Below, piece after piece: positions 36,011-46,365 of a stretch of DNA of 64,000 bases. The first letter of the stretch is position 1; every line of letters begins with the position of its first letter. The notes beneath the pieces are model-generated. The model did no database searches. It worked only from the letters and a program-made list of their open reading frames with translations, and was not told where the DNA came from. Position numbers and translations under genes: made by a program. The DNA comes from Conus ventricosus. Lineage: Eukaryota > Mollusca > Gastropoda > Neogastropoda > Conidae. Location of the stretch: positions 73,457,626 through 73,521,625 of the forward strand of contig CM031596.1 in the NCBI GenBank assembly GCA_018398815.1, given 5' to 3'.

Positions 36011-37214
36011 CAATTTTAGTAAAATAAAGACCAAGTAATCCTAGGCAAGTTAACCAAAAACAAGCGCTTTTTTTTTCGTATTCATGGTCATTTTTTTTTT
36101 TTAAGGGCCCTTCGGGTTTTGGGACCACGGTTTGGGGATGCTTATTTTTGGGGGGTCATCTTGTTTTGTTTACTCTTGCAATATTTACGGGCTCAGAATT
36201 TATTTCGTTTTTTCCCGACTTTCTGTTCATTGCCTGCCACAAGGATTTCATTAAATTGTAGTTTATTATTGTTCCTATCTGGAGTCTGAGGTCAGAAGGA
36301 GCAGTATAAACCAGTGCCAACAGCAAAGTCTACTTTCGATCTTGCGTATTGTAAAACATTTTGGTACCTTTTAATACTTGAAGCAAATCAACTGTAGAAT
36401 TAATGGCGCCCCTCTAAATTGCCAAGTACTGTTTTTTGTGCATAAAAGGGCCAGTAAAAGGGATCAGTTATGCTCGATCTTGTTTGTGCTTGCGAACCTA
36501 GCAAACACCAAACGTAAGTACGAACAGAGTCGTTTATTCGTTCTATTCCTGCTTTATTGGGCCCTTAGAAGTGTCTAAGATAAATGTTGTCCATGCTTTT
36601 TTAAATGCTCTTGCTCATGGACCCTAGGTGAACAGCGTGCCTGAAGAAAAGATGTGTAAGGAGGATTCCAAGCATAGTATACTTTCTGTGCACGCCCCAA
36701 AAATAAGGGTGCCTAAGCCAGATTAAGATCCAACTTTTGTCTAAAGTCTTCCCTTAACATTAATATTGAATTCGTTACAGACCCTTTTAAAAAGCCTTCA
36801 TGTCTATTCTGTTGCAAAATGGTTTAAAGGGTTTTTGTCATTTGGTAATGGAGCTTGCAGTTCATCAAAATACGTCTGAAGGTGTAATAAAATGAAATCT
36901 GTACACTGACCTAACCAAAGGATCAGGATGTTTTTTAAGTGATTAGCATACGACACTCCACACCCATTGATGCACAAAAACACAGCAAAGTTTAGCTGGT
37001 TCTGATAAAACTGCATCGGATACTGAACCACACTTTTGCGATGTAGTCTTTTTTAATAGGGGGGTTAAGATATCGCTTAATGAGTACTCACCTTTTTATG
37101 AAAAGTGTCAGTCTGGGTCACAGCAATGTCAAGAGTATCAGTTGCTATTTTTTTAAGATTGTAGTGCGGCCCAACAGAATATTTTGCATCTTTAGTATAT
37201 TTGAACGCGCTCAT
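36011..37214 (-). CDS. gene X: capsid-type structural protein of the element (frameshifted, 3' end not resolved)
   Basis: Minus strand. Probable start MSAFKYTKDAKYSVGPHYN at 37214. The frame is lost near 37085, then resumes as VQYPMQFYQNQLNFAVF with a GCGVS motif and a DELQAPLPND segment (36804-37031). Further pieces continue towards the gap, for example APSDLRLQIGTIINYN near 36260. These segments resemble a structural protein family found in adintovirus/Maverick elements of other invertebrates, from memory and without a search. It diverges from the next plus-strand gene with 19 bp between start codons. Minor capsid or penton role is inference. Confidence 0.5.
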
Positions 37215-37233
37215 TTTTTATTTCGTTTAAAAA
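37215..37233. promoter_or_regulatory. 19-bp divergent start region
   Basis: Only TTTTTTATTTCGTTTAAAA separates the ATG of gene X (minus, 37214) from the ATG at 37234 (plus). Any core promoter must overlap coding sequence or be read in both directions. Confidence 0.4.
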
Positions 37234-37960
37234 ATGTTTGTAACAATAACTACTCAAGACCGTCCTTCGTTTTTGGAACATGCTATTGATAACAATTGCG
37301 GGGCCAGAATGGTTGCACTTCATGAAATTTTTTACAAATTGTATGGTTTAATATAACTGAATCCCTGAAAATAATACGTTTCTAAAAGTTGACAAATCGG
37401 GGGCCAAAGTTAGCCAGTTAACAATACCTGAGGGTTTAAATTACGGGTTTTGCTCACTAAAAGAAGCAATAGTAACTTCAACTTTAAACTCTCAAACTTA
37501 ACAATGCAAATCTAAAAACAATGTTAACATTCAACCTGAAGAAGAAGTAGCAAAATTACCTTTTGATGTAGACTAGCTAAAATGTTAGCTTTGCAGATAA
37601 CAATCAAAGATTTAGAGTTGTCCAGACGAAACTAATTATGAAGGAGAAATTCCGCTCGATCTTTGCAGTAAAATCATTACTCCTATGTTCATTTGGATGA
37701 GCTAACACTGATGAAAACTTATATGAGGAAGTCCCTCAAATGTTTTAAGGGCTCTTCCGTCAGGGAAAGCTGCATATTGCGATTATGAAATTATAAAATT
37801 TCCCTAATTTACAGTTTTAAAAGTTTAGTTTGTGGGGGTCGGATCATTTAATATAAAAATTGCAGACAAAACAGGAAAAGCCGTGAAATGTGATAAACCT
37901 GCACATTGTTTTTGGAAATAAAATAATAAGCGTACTAAAAATTCGCGTGGGCCAGAAGAA
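37234..37960 (+). CDS. structural-type element protein (F54H12.2-like hypothetical family), frameshifted
   Basis: Starts MFVTITTQDRPSFLEHAID after GTTTAAAAA. Later pieces include LTIPEG (about 37420), a frame with EEEVAKLPFDV, LAKML (about 37575) and a Tyr/Val-rich beta-type segment (YVHLDEL, about 37690). This order, IPxG then LAxMLGF-like, recalls the uncharacterised F54H12.2-like proteins that accompany Mavericks, probably minor virion proteins. End uncertain because of indels. Confidence 0.45.
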
Positions 37961-38836
37961 CCAGGAGTTACATTAGCGCCTGTGAGGTGATAACTTAAAT
38001 TAAAAGACCTTGCAGACGTTGCGGACTTTGAACAGAATGGTGAGATGGGCGCTTTGTATGGTTTTAAAGTACACTAAAGATGGTGATTATAAACGTAAAG
38101 AGGTTGGCGACAGCAAAAAGTTTCCAAAACTAGAACAACTGCGCAATCTAGAAGCAAAAAAATGTTGGCCAGTATGAATATAAAATAGTTCGAAAACCTG
38201 ACCTCAAATGCACTTAGAACCATATTTAGAATGGGAAATAAAATTTGAATTCATAAGCCCATTTACATTTTTTAGCCGCCAAAAAAGTTCAGAAAAGCAT
38301 TCAACTCTGGCCCTTTACATGTAAGTCTTATGCCAGAAGACAATAGTCGGAAAGAGATTGAAATAACGCCAAAAGGGAAAAAACAGTAAAACCTCCACAG
38401 AAGAGAAAGGGTTTTAAAGAAAGCTTCTACAAAATTACAGTTTTTTTCCAAGCAGAAAATTAGGAGACACGTTCAAAAATAATATTTGAAATTTCTGTCT
38501 TTAAAGATGTGGAAGGGGATGGGTTGTGGGCGTTAGTGACGTCCTTAAAAAAAGGAAATTAATATTAGCTGGCAAAACTTAGAACGTTAAAACGTCTTAA
38601 CGTTACCAAAGTCGTTCTTCACAATGGTGAGGATATTAAGATCATAACAACAAGCAACAAAATCAATGTTGACTTAAATAGAAACAATCTTACAGAACTG
38701 AATTGGATTAATCTTACACATTTAGGCCTCATGGGGTTTTATTATACTGAACAAGTTTTGACGGAGAGTATGATAAAAAATAATAACGGGATTAGATTAA
38801 AATTTCTGTTATAAAACTATGGAGCAGTTAAACTTT
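37961..38836. other. unassigned, probably coding part of the element
   Basis: Plus-strand frames give peptide-like pieces (RGPEEPGVTLAP; DLADVADFEQNGEMGALYG with a shift; HLEPYLEWEIKFE), but no continuous gene or known domain. Either the rest of the preceding gene or one further small gene. Confidence 0.35.
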
Positions 38837-39431
38837 ATGACAAAAACCCCTCATTGTTCATTAATTTGGGGACAAACTGGTTGTGGGAAAACAATATTTG
38901 CCCTCGACCTATACAAACATTTATCGTTATAATTTTGATCACATTGTGATTTCTGTCCAACACTTAAATGGAACAAAGCAAAAATTATGATAGAAGGTTT
39001 ATATGGACAGATGATAACAATTTTTAGTTGATCCTAGCAAAAACTGAGTGAGTGTTTAGAACACTTTAATAAATTGTTTTGAAGGAACGCAGACACTATT
39101 TATTATAGATTTACTGTTCAGCAGAAAGAGACATAGTTAAAAAGAGAAACACTTTTCAAAACTACTTTCATGGGAAAACATGCTGGGATAAGTGTGTGGA
39201 TTTTATGTCAAAAATATAACTCGGTTTTTTAAAAAACTTTAGAGAACAGTTAAAGACTGTAGTTCTATTTCACATGAAAGACAGAGACTCATTTGATGAA
39301 TGTTTGCGCGAAAAAGATGTTATTTGAAAAAAGATCAGGAAAAACATAGGATTAAGCAAAAACTGAAATCTGAAAAGTTTAGTAAATTAGTATTGAAAAC
39401 GGATAATCCTACACAGTATGTATGTTTGTAG
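38837..39431 (+). CDS. FtsK/HerA-type DNA-packaging ATPase of the element (frameshifted)
   Basis: Would drive DNA into the capsid. Starts MTKTPHCSLIW at 38837. Walker A GQTGCGKT is exact at 38870-38893. A HIVISVQ/CPTLKW-type strand follows in a shifted frame, and a Walker-B-like LFIID lies near 39105. The C-terminal part (HMKDRDSFDECLRE near 39270) leads into about 32 codons inside the right TIR, ending TQYVCL-stop at 39429-39431. About 198 codons, the usual size for A32-type ATPases of Polintons. Several single-base indels. Preceded on the same strand by the structural-type gene. Confidence 0.7.
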
Positions 39432-39523
39432 GGTAAGAAACAGAAAACACCGATTTGGAGTCGCCCGGTTTTTAGACCGGTGAGACCGGGTGAGCCAGAA
39501 TCGGTGTTTTTTCCCGTTTTTCT
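39333..39523 (-). repeat. right terminal inverted repeat with hairpin tip
   Basis: Inner 102 bp (39333-39434) exactly complementary to the left TIR. The tip has arms 39436-39455 and 39499-39523 that form a hairpin matching the left one but with homopolymer differences. The loop contains CCGG(T/G) repeats. The inner part encodes the end of the ATPase. Confidence 0.9.
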
Positions 39524-39801
39524 ACATTTAAATTTAAGATTAAATTTTAAAACATTTTATGAACAAGCAATCAAATTACAAAACTTATGTGTGCATATAA
39601 TAGAGATGGTAATAATACTAAAAAGGGGGGAAAAAAGAAGAAAGTCTTAGGTTAGAGATTATTCCCAGTTTAGAGAAAGTAAGGAGAAAAAAAAAAAACA
39701 TTCCAGGAATACATGCCTGTAAAAGCAGGGAGTCCTCGATACTGGGCTCTTTATTGCATGGTTTCCCCTGTATTGTCATTGGAGATAAAAAAAGAATGAG
39801 G

Positions 39802-39860
39802 TAGGAGATAAGATAAATCTTGCTTATAGCCCACCGACCGCAAAGGCCACATCAGGCTGT
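39802..39860 (-). mobile_element. mini-retroposon copy 3, with target-site duplication
   Basis: 59-bp insertion with AGATAAGATAAATCTTGC and TTATAGCCCACCGACC, flanked by 11-bp repeats AAAGAATGAGG (39791-39801 and 39861-39871). It lies 280 bp outside the Polinton's right tip. Confidence 0.75.
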
Positions 39861-39871
39861 AAAGAATGAGG

Positions 39872-40910
39872 GAAAATGTCCAAATATGCCAACATTCATA
39901 GTAAAAACTCCCTGATCCATATGACCAGCAACAATTATCAGTATAAATTTAGTATGACACAGTCATCACCAGTTTTAGTTGTTGAACAGTTGACCTTAAT
40001 AATGGCAATCCTTGCAATTCCTGAAACAGTTATTGCAGTTACAGTTAACCACTCTTCGTCAATGAGCCAGCTAGAGATATAAAAAGGTGCAACTCTTTCA
40101 ATTATATCAATTTTTCAGCAGGCAAACACAGAACCAACCATAAAAAATAAAAAAACAACAACACAGAGAAAAATTAATTTGTAAAACAATTCAGAAACAT
40201 CTGTTGGCCATCATGAAAAGACTCTTTTTTTCTCAAAGCAGAACATTTGACTTTAAAATGGAAATCGTACTGGCGTTTTCCCTTACAGATAGCTTGTTAA
40301 GTATCGCTTTTAGATGTTTGTATGACCAACTGTTCAGGGCCCTTTCACCCTGTATTGTATTCTTTTAAACAAAGGTTTTTTTCTTTTTTTCTGAAGTCAC
40401 TGTGGGGAAACTTTGGTCTTGCCAACATTTTGGTTCAAGAAGTTTTCCTCGCACGAGTTCACAAAAACCCGTTAATTTCTTGTGTGCACTCTGCATCATC
40501 ATCAATAGAAATTAGTCTCTAGAATCATCAGCAAACCCAAGCAGTTGACAATAATTTTGTGGAACTTCTCCAGCAGCCATGTACAGAGTAAACAGAAATG
40601 GGAGAGCTCCAGCGTTGTCAAAAAGAAAACACCCGAGAAATGATCATTTAACGTTACAAATTGAGGCCTTTTAGTAAGATATCCCAGAGCTCCCAAAATA
40701 GAAGAAAGAAACAGTTCCCATATGCATGACTTCTTTGCTAAAATTTTAGGCTGAAAAGTATTGAACACAAAAGAAAGATCAAAGAAAAATTAAGTGAACA
40801 CAGGCCCGCAGTTTGTTTAGATGTTCCTAAACTTTGTTCAAGACAAAACAATCAATCTTGTCACTTCTCTCTGTTCCTGGAAGAAAAAAAAAGAAGAAAA
40901 TGGTAGGTAG
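39872..40910. other. no gene seen
   Basis: Frames at 39876-40082, 40322-40522 and 40502-40768 have no recognisable content. Confidence 0.5.
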
Positions 40911-41126
40911 CACTCAAGGTCTGACCAGCGCGTTGGCTAATGCGTAGGTCAGACATCCGCTGAGTCGTAGCCATGAGGGCCCCTCTTCTTCAATTTGTCT
41001 CATCTTTGTTGTTAATTCATTATCCATCAGCTTCAAATCAGCGTAGTGTGTCCAAACTTAGCGAATGTGGTGTGCATATATGGACTTAGTCACTTGCAGT
41101 GACACCACCTTGATGAAACTGAAACG
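40911..41126 (+). mobile_element. SINE-like repeat (GAAACTGAAAC end)
   Basis: Head with GTCTGACCAGCGCGTTGGCT and ATGCGTAGGTCAGACATCCGC. Tail TGTGCATATATGGACTTAGT followed by CAGTGACACCACCTTGATG and GAAACTGAAAC. I recall this head/tail pair as an abundant gastropod interspersed repeat. Family name not known to me. Confidence 0.5.
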
Positions 41127-42437
41127 GGAAAACCTGTATGCTGATTCCGTGGGATCTATAAAAAAAAAGTTTGACAAACGCCAGCAGGTGGATCGTACTA
41201 CAGACTCAAAAGACCTCAATTAAGGAGACGTGCATACCATAGAATAAAAAGATATTCATGTTTGTTACTGTTTTCCCTTTGGGACAGATATAAATGCAGG
41301 AGGTTTTCCAGATTTTGTCTGTCTTTGTGTAAAGAATCAAATAGAATGAGTTTTAAAATTTTGTTTTTGTTTTGCTTTGATTGTTGTTGGCTCTTCAGAA
41401 TAATCGAGATAAATGTTCATCAAGCGTAAATATTAGTAGCAGCTTCTTTATTGAAATTGTCTTGTTGTGGTTGTAAAACCGCAACTGAAGATGTTAAAAT
41501 TCACATTGTTATAAGATGTTAAAGATTCCTCGTTGTTATGTAAGGCATTTTAAACATAAAGAAATAGCTGTTTTATGAAAATATCAGATGTTCATATTAA
41601 ACCTTATGATATGCCCTATGAATTTTGTACATTTTGTGTTGTGTTTTCTGTTCTTTTGTAAATTTTATATAGTATTCCATACCCCTTCAATAAGGCCAAG
41701 GCGTATTAATAAATAAACCATCCAAATCTCTCTCTTTCATAGTAATACTCGAGATTGTAACTAGTAATTGTTTGTTTATCATGTCACATTTCTTTTTTCT
41801 TCCTGCTGCTGCTGTTTTTGTTCAGTGTTCAGTGAAGGATCCTTTCAAGATTCAAGAGCATTGAAACCCAAAGCGGATTCCTGACTCAGTTGTACTAGAT
41901 GAGTTTTGCTGGATGTGCCTGGCATGTCAGTGGCCTATTCAGATAGGCTGTTTTGGGAACCATGGAGGCAAATGGATGCTGTGATTCAGACAGGCTTTTG
42001 ATTCTGAATGCCAGCATTATTGATTAGCACAGGCCTGACTTTTTCGTTACTTGGCAACACTTGAAAGAGGAAGGGCAGGCGACCAGTAATAGAAGACAGT
42101 CATTACATTGAGGTCTCCAATTTCACCTTGCTTTGACACGGCAAACAAATGGAAATGGGAAAGCTATCATCCTCTTTACACCTCCTGCTCCCCTCCACCC
42201 CCTCTCCCTGTCATTTAAGTGCTTTGGTTGGCAACCAAGCACTGTGATTTTCTCTCTCTTTTTTATTTTTATTTTTTTTATGTTTTACGAAATTCCTGTG
42301 TTGGAACTCTCTCTTTTAGTCTCTGTTTCTTGTGTGTGAGGGCAGCGTAGAAAACAGTCTCACAGTTTCACCTTATATTCTTGGTAATAATCATTTTGTT
42401 TTGTTGTTATGTTAGTCTCTCTGCTCGGCCTCATTAA
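41127..42437. other. no gene seen
   Basis: AT-rich. A polyadenylation-like AATAAATAAA occurs near 41709 but no associated coding region was found. Confidence 0.5.
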
Positions 42438-42478
42438 GGTCTCTCTCACTCTCTCTCTCTCTCTTTCCCTCTCCTCTC

Positions 42479-42543
<65 letters not shown>

Positions 42544-42595
42544 GCTCATCCATGTACCCATTCCCCAGGTTCTTCAGCTTTTCACATACACACAT

Positions 42596-42662
<67 letters not shown>

Positions 42663-42688
42663 GCAAGCATAGCTGTCTCACATAACTC

Positions 42689-42727
<39 letters not shown>

Positions 42728-42729
42728 TC

Positions 42730-42805
<76 letters not shown>

Positions 42806-42880
42806 CACACACACACACACACACCACCACCACACCACACCACACCACACACACCACACCACACCACACCACACCACAAT
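42438..42880. repeat. compound microsatellite cluster (CT)n, (CA)n, (TGTC)n, (CT)n, (CCACA)n
   Basis: In order: CT-rich array 42438-42540, CA array 42596-42660, TGTC array 42691-42726, CT array 42734-42801, then CA and CCACA repeats to 42878. All long frames over it on either strand are artefacts of the repeat. Confidence 0.95.
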
Positions 42881-43074
42881 GCAATAGGTTTTTGTTGTTG
42901 TTATTTTGCTGAAGATGTTTATTGCTGTTGTGTCAGATAATGAATTATAGAATTAAGTGAGTCTTACCTGGAAGATGAAGATGAATTTGGAGTATTTCAA
43001 GGATGATATTGGAGAAGGTAATGACATGAGCTATGGTGCATGGAAAACCCATCAGTTTGTAATTGGGGATGTGC

Positions 43075-43076
<2 letters not shown>

Positions 43077-43153
<77 letters not shown>
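43077..43153. repeat. (TG)n microsatellite
   Basis: About 37 TG units. Confidence 0.95.
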
Positions 43154-43154
<1 letters not shown>

Positions 43155-43330
43155 TTTCAAGAATGGCAGGAGAGCATGTAATTACCCCTTCAATGTTATC
43201 CTTGAAATAATCTTAATTAATAGTTCATCGTCCAAGTTGCTAAATTCTATAATCATATCTCATCTGCCATTAGTCAGACATTAATTCCATAGGGTTTTAG
43301 CAAAGAGGAACATGAGCAAGTTTGAGTCAT

Positions 43331-43427
43331 GAACAGACAGTGGTTGACGTAATAATAATACGTACTGAACAGACAGTGGTTGATGTAGTACGTACTGAAC
43401 AGACAGTGGTTGACCTAATAGGTACTG
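43331..43427. repeat. 30-36 bp tandem repeat x3
   Basis: Three units starting GAACAGACAGTGGTTGA at 43331, 43367 and 43397 and ending GTACT. Confidence 0.8.
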
Positions 43428-43868
43428 ATCAGGTCTTTTCTGACAGAGTTATCCATCACCAGTTATGTCAAACTTTCCCCTTGCCTATCTTGGGCCAAAC
43501 ATTCGCAGTGGAATTTGGTGAATGTTCTCTTGTTTGAGTGTTCACTGTGTGTATGATTTTTTTTTCCACATTGACATCCCTTCAGTATGCCGCAGGTGTA
43601 CTAGCTGCTTATGTTCTGTGAGCTGAGACCTGAGAAGTGTCTGTTCTGGCTGTTTCTAAAACTGTCGTAATCCATAAATTCAGAATGTCTCAGAAATGTG
43701 ATTGTGAAGTTTGGTATGGGAAATAAACAGTTCAATTTCCTTTTGTCAGTGGTTCTGTTCTATGAATATACTCATTCAAGGGAGACATATTGCACAATCT
43801 TTCTCCTTCAAAGCTGAAAGCGGAGATACATGAGTTTCCACTCTAGTTTGTTTTAACGATGAAGTTTT

Positions 43869-45323
43869 CTATGCGTTGACATGTTTGTTCTGGAATGTCT
43901 TATTACCTACAAGTACAGTGTTTAATGGGTGGCCCCTTTGCCTTGAAACCAATGAAAGGAGCATGACTGGCTGTTCCAACAAGTGTTTCAGATCTGTCAT
44001 TTCCATGCTTGGCCACTCCATGAAACAGTCCAGCACAATATTAACATCCTGTGTTTTATCGTACCATGGCAAAGTGAGTCTGCTTTGAAATACTTGTTTC
44101 ATTAGTCTGCAGCAGTTGGGTGGCTGCCTACAGAGTTCAGTCCATTCCTATTCAAATAGACAGAAACCACACCTTGTGCAAGGTTCATGTTACTGTGGCC
44201 AGCTTCTAGTAAGTATTAATTGCAATTAGAAAAAAAAAGGGGGGGGGGGGGGGAAGAAACATTTACATGAGAAGGCACAACATTTTATTTTCATTCATAA
44301 AGTCCTGCCATTATTTGGTGTATGTGTTATATGCCTTTACTGTTGCTGGTCTTCAGGAGCTTGTTAATTTATCATTGGCTCTTTACACCTTCTGGACTGA
44401 CCAGCAGATGAAGGCATGATCAGCTGAGAGACTCACCCCCAGTCCGTGCAGTTTCCAAACTCTTTCAAAGTGGCTGCTATGTTATCACCCAAGCAATTTA
44501 TTTGTTACAATAACTCCAGAGTTTTTTTGTCGCACATTCAGGCAGTTGATTTATTTGCATTAGTTTCAGTGCGCTTCACCTGTGCCAAGAGATCCTGAGA
44601 CGTATGGCCCACAGCTGAATCACTACATCATCACACTCTTTCTTTTTGATCATTTAGTGGAGGAATTTCATATAGGACCTCAGCAGCTGCCGCTGCAGCC
44701 TTGACAATAGATCGCTGTTTGTGCACAACCTTCAAGTCAGGGTGCTGGGTATTTGCTGGGAGTTTGCCCATGTTGGCCTTACTGGACTGCTTTCTAGATT
44801 CTCTTGTAATCTTCTTCATTCATCAGTTCCTGCATTGTCAAGTGTCTCTTTGCTGTCGCTTTTCCCTTTGACCACTATTTATTTTCAATTACACTCAGTC
44901 CCTGTCCGTTTTCTGAGTGTCCTGTTATTTCCCAGATCTTGAGATTTTCCTTTGCCATGTCCGCTGCTTTCTGAACTTTCCGTTTTTTGCCTGTTTTTAG
45001 CTGGGGCTGGACTGATCTCACAATCTTGTCTTCCTTGTCGAAGCATGTTAGTAGCTTTGCTCTTCCCACTTTAACTCCTCAAGGATATATTTCAGGAGTA
45101 GCTTCAGCTTTGTTTGGCAGCCGTAGAGTGCAAGGTCAGTGAGACCACGTGGAACACCAGATCCTTTCCTTGTGTGTTTGATGACATTGGTATCTATTGA
45201 TTCTACATTACAAATGCTGATCGTCAACAGAGGCCAGAGAAGTTTCAGGATCAGCATGATCTGCAGATGTATAATCTCTACCCCCCCCCCCCCCCCCCCC
45301 CCCCTTTCCCTGCAAAAAAACAA
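43869..45323 (-). pseudogene. decayed minus-strand coding remnant, unknown family
   Basis: Successive minus-strand frames (45048-45323, 44875-45069, 44631-44819, 43869-44102) read as ordinary protein, not low complexity. Examples are GLTDLALYGCQTKLKLLLKY, a Lys-rich stretch, and SIVKAAAAAAEVLYEIPPL. They change frame at each boundary and have stops between 44600 and 44100. A retrocopy or dead transposon gene would look like this. Family not recognised. Confidence 0.35.
45281..45304. repeat. poly-C run
   Basis: 24 consecutive C. Likely length-unstable. Confidence 0.9.
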
Positions 45324-46072
45324 AAATCAACTGAACTGAACTGAGTGTATTCTTTCACTGGTTGTTGGCAGTTATAAAAGGGGGTCAGTGTTCAAATAAG
45401 TCAGGGTCTCCAGTAGTTTTTAGATTTAGCTGGGGGAAAAAAATGACGGCATTGAAAATATTCCATCAAGTCAGATATTTACCCAGTAGATATCTCAGGA
45501 ACTTACTAATATGCAAGTCCTCTGTGTATCAGTTACATTTCCCAAGATCGTCATTGCCATCAACTGCCTATCTTGGTGTAGTGTCACCAGCTCATGAGTT
45601 TCTGACTTTGGTACATGTCACAGTGTTTGGCACCTGATCTTGCTTCTCCACTTTTCTTTCCTTCCCCTTCTGTCCGTCTCTCCCTCTGTGTCTCTGAGTA
45701 TGAAATGTCCATCATAAAAATAGATGGCAGCGTAAACATTTGAGAATTTTCCACTTTTGGAATCACTGTAAGTGGGTGATATAAAAGACTATGAACGAAG
45801 TACTTTTGTATGATTTCTGTCATCTTTTAGTGTCCTAATATCATAATTATGATTATGTATTTTGTTGTTTTTGTTATAAGTTTGCATCTGTGTCATGTTG
45901 TTGCAACAGCTAATAATGAAAGGAGTCAGACTGAATGATTTAAAACATAAACAGTTGAAAAATCTAACTCATTAAAAGCAATGCTGTCCTGAAAACTGTT
46001 AGTTATTTTTCTGAACAATTGAACAAGCCACTTTATGTTACAACAGTTGCGATGTTGATTATTTTGTTTCAG

Positions 46073-46365
46073 AGAAAAAGAATGGAGGAACCTGGAACCA
46101 AGAAGAACACATCATTCTGCTTACATCAAAGAAGACTTCATTTGCCCCAGTGCCGGTGGTTATAGGGTGTTGTCGTCATGCATCATGAAAGGTTTACTTC
46201 CCAAAGACAGTACCCATCAACTTTGTTGCTCATCTTGAAATCATGTAACTTTTGATATTCTGAACATATGTTGAAACCAAACATGACAAATTGAAATTTT
46301 CTGGAGTGTGGTCACTCCCAACAGGAAGATCTGCATTTGTGTCGGATACCCAGCCTTTGTGAAAC
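46073..46365 (+). other. TET 5' untranslated part of long exon
   Basis: A pyrimidine tract and TTTTGTTTCAG end at 46072, a good splice acceptor. Downstream sequence contains stops in the TET frame, including TGA at 46360-46362, six bases before the ATG. So this part is probably 5' UTR spliced to an upstream non-coding exon. Confidence 0.55.

Larger units (their letters stand above)
20056..39523 (+). mobile_element. Polinton/Maverick-type element (copy 2) with TIRs
   Basis: Bounded by TIRs (20056-20254 and 39333-39523). It encodes integrase, a polymerase with a YTDTDS motif, a Walker-A packaging ATPase and probable capsid genes. This set defines Polintons/adintoviruses. As assembled it is 19.5 kb, but the 1000-N gap is flanked by a repeated 3.3-kb segment, so the real length is about 15.0 kb. 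Both ends start with AG. Six-base flanks (GAAGTC left, ACATTT right) do not match, so no target-site duplication is supported. Most genes carry single-base frameshifts. Activity cannot be judged from this assembly. Confidence 0.88.

Noticed and set aside
34971..36128. Long minus-strand open frames across the N gap
   Set aside because: The frames consist of N; only the gap length makes them open.
20050..39529. Six-base target-site duplication around the Polinton
   Set aside because: Left flank GAAGTC and right flank ACATTT do not match, and small shifts of the boundaries do not help.
42360..43181. Arg/Glu, Thr/His, Cys/Val and Ser/Leu repeat proteins on both strands
   Set aside because: Translations of CT, CA and TGTC microsatellites.
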